Below are positions 63,615-64,000 of a stretch of 64,000 nucleotides of DNA, in pieces; the first letter of the stretch is position 1, and every line of letters starts with the position of its first letter. The translations under genes were made by a program, and so were the position numbers. Source of the DNA: Mycobacterium helveticum (lineage in GTDB: Bacteria > Actinomycetota > Actinomycetes > Mycobacteriales > Mycobacteriaceae). The notes under the pieces are model-generated. The model was not told the origin of the DNA. It did no database searches and was given only the letters and a program-made list of their open reading frames with translations. The stretch covers positions 37,038 to 101,037 of the forward strand of contig NZ_VMQU01000004.1 in assembly GCF_007714205.1 (NCBI RefSeq). Direction: 5' to 3'.

Positions 63615-63955
63615 CTAGTCGCCGCGCGAGTATTTCTTGACGAGTTCCTGTTAGTACAGCTTGCCTGTGTCCGAGGCAGGTGCGCCTCGGACGAGAGCGA
63701 CGGCGGACATTTGTAGTGCGCCAACCGGTTTCGTAGCCATTCCAAGAGCTCCGCGGCGAAACCGCCGTTGGCATCGGCCGGATCGACTGTCTGCACCACA
63801 CCTTTGACGGCTTGACCCATCTCGTCGTCCGGAATACCGAACACCGCCGCGTCGAGCGCCTTGGGATGGGTGATCAGCAGATCTTCAGCTTCTTGCGGGT
63901 AGATGTTCACCCGCCCGAAATGAGGCTCTATTGCCATGAATGTGGATGACCTCAT
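63615..63955 (-). pseudogene. Remnant of an acyl-CoA synthetase C-terminal domain
   Basis: The frame from 63955 encodes NIYPQEAEDLLITHPKALDA and AVFGIPDDEMGQAVKG, then LRNRLAHYKCPPS, typical of the last 100 residues of an AMP-binding ligase, but the N-terminal 400 residues are absent. Near 63670 about four bases appear missing. The ancestral frame then continues with TGKLY, a TAA at 63651-63653 where Lys or Gln would be, ELVKKYSRGD and a TAG at 63615. So it is truncated, frameshifted and interrupted, and not expected to be functional. Confidence 0.75.
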
Positions 63956-64000
63956 GTGTGGTATGGGAGCTCGAGGGTGACCGGCCCGCAGACGAGCATG

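Noticed and set aside
63977..64000. Possible start of a rightward gene (GTG with GGGAG upstream)
   Set aside because: Only 24 bases are visible, too short to support a gene.

Overview
The window is GC-rich, almost fully coding DNA from an actinobacterium, most likely a Mycobacterium/Mycolicibacterium. Supporting signs are GTG/TTG starts, many 4-bp ATGA/GTGA gene overlaps, a TIGR00027-type SAM methyltransferase of the kind expanded in mycobacteria, two short-chain dehydrogenases with the mycofactocin-coupled signature, and a very high density of fadE/fadD-type lipid genes. No rRNA, tRNA, CRISPR array, transposase or integrase was seen.

Nearly everything belongs to acyl-CoA and lipid catabolism: 11 acyl-CoA dehydrogenase (ACAD) genes carrying 13 ACAD modules, 3 intact acyl-CoA synthetases plus 2 damaged ones, 3 P450s with one P450-type ferredoxin, 4 crotonases, 4 thiolase-fold proteins, 2 DUF35 OB-fold proteins, 2 MaoC-type hydratases, 7 short-chain dehydrogenases, 2 CaiB/BaiF and one family-I CoA-transferase, 2 amidohydrolases and one aldehyde dehydrogenase. 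Regulators are four single TetR-family proteins (one of them with a PPOX operon), one tandem-TetR protein and one GntR/FadR-type protein.

Layout: 2-2953 (+) P450 (5' end outside), CaiB, TetR. 2979-10309 (-) synthetase, crotonase, mycofactocin-type SDR, MaoC, ACAD, crotonase, alpha/beta hydrolase. 10402-11409 (+) ACAD beta-like, tail-to-tail with 11413-15182 (-) ferredoxin, fused ACAD, ACAD. 15406-16560 (+) ACAD. 16557-17756 (-) amidohydrolase, divergent from 17878-19520 (+) small protein and tandem TetR. 19486-22721 (-) MaoC, lipid-transfer thiolase, frameshifted synthetase. 22832-25489 (+) thiolase, DUF35, DUF2889. 25495-27080 (-) TetR, two PPOX proteins, 48-aa peptide. 27228-29499 (+) amidohydrolase, methyltransferase. 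29591-31419 (-) synthetase, small protein. 31541-39890 (+) thiolase, P450, synthetase, fused ACAD, CoA-transferase, SDR. 39903-44364 (-) aldehyde dehydrogenase, CaiB, VOC, SDR. 44477-49605 (+) three ACADs, GntR, thioesterase. 49577-51736 (-) PKD-containing esterase, divergent from TetR 51849-52514. 52578-55777 (-) HMG-CoA-synthase-like/DUF35 fusion, thiolase, crotonase. 55887-59795 (+) SDR, ACAD pair, HSD10-like SDR. 59807-60634 (-) crotonase. 60801-63613 (+) two SDRs and a P450. 63615-63955 (-) eroded synthetase remnant.

Together these look like several parallel modules that hydroxylate (P450/ferredoxin), activate (synthetase or CoA-transferase) and shorten (ACAD, hydratase, SDR, thiolase or aldolase) bulky or branched lipids, possibly sterol- or terpenoid-like. 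The substrate cannot be read from sequence. The most notable signals are a cysteine-free HMG-CoA-synthase-like/DUF35 fusion coupled to a thiolase, two double-ACAD fusions with opposite domain order, a tandem-TetR protein beside tandem inverted repeats, and short near-palindromes shared between distant divergent promoters.
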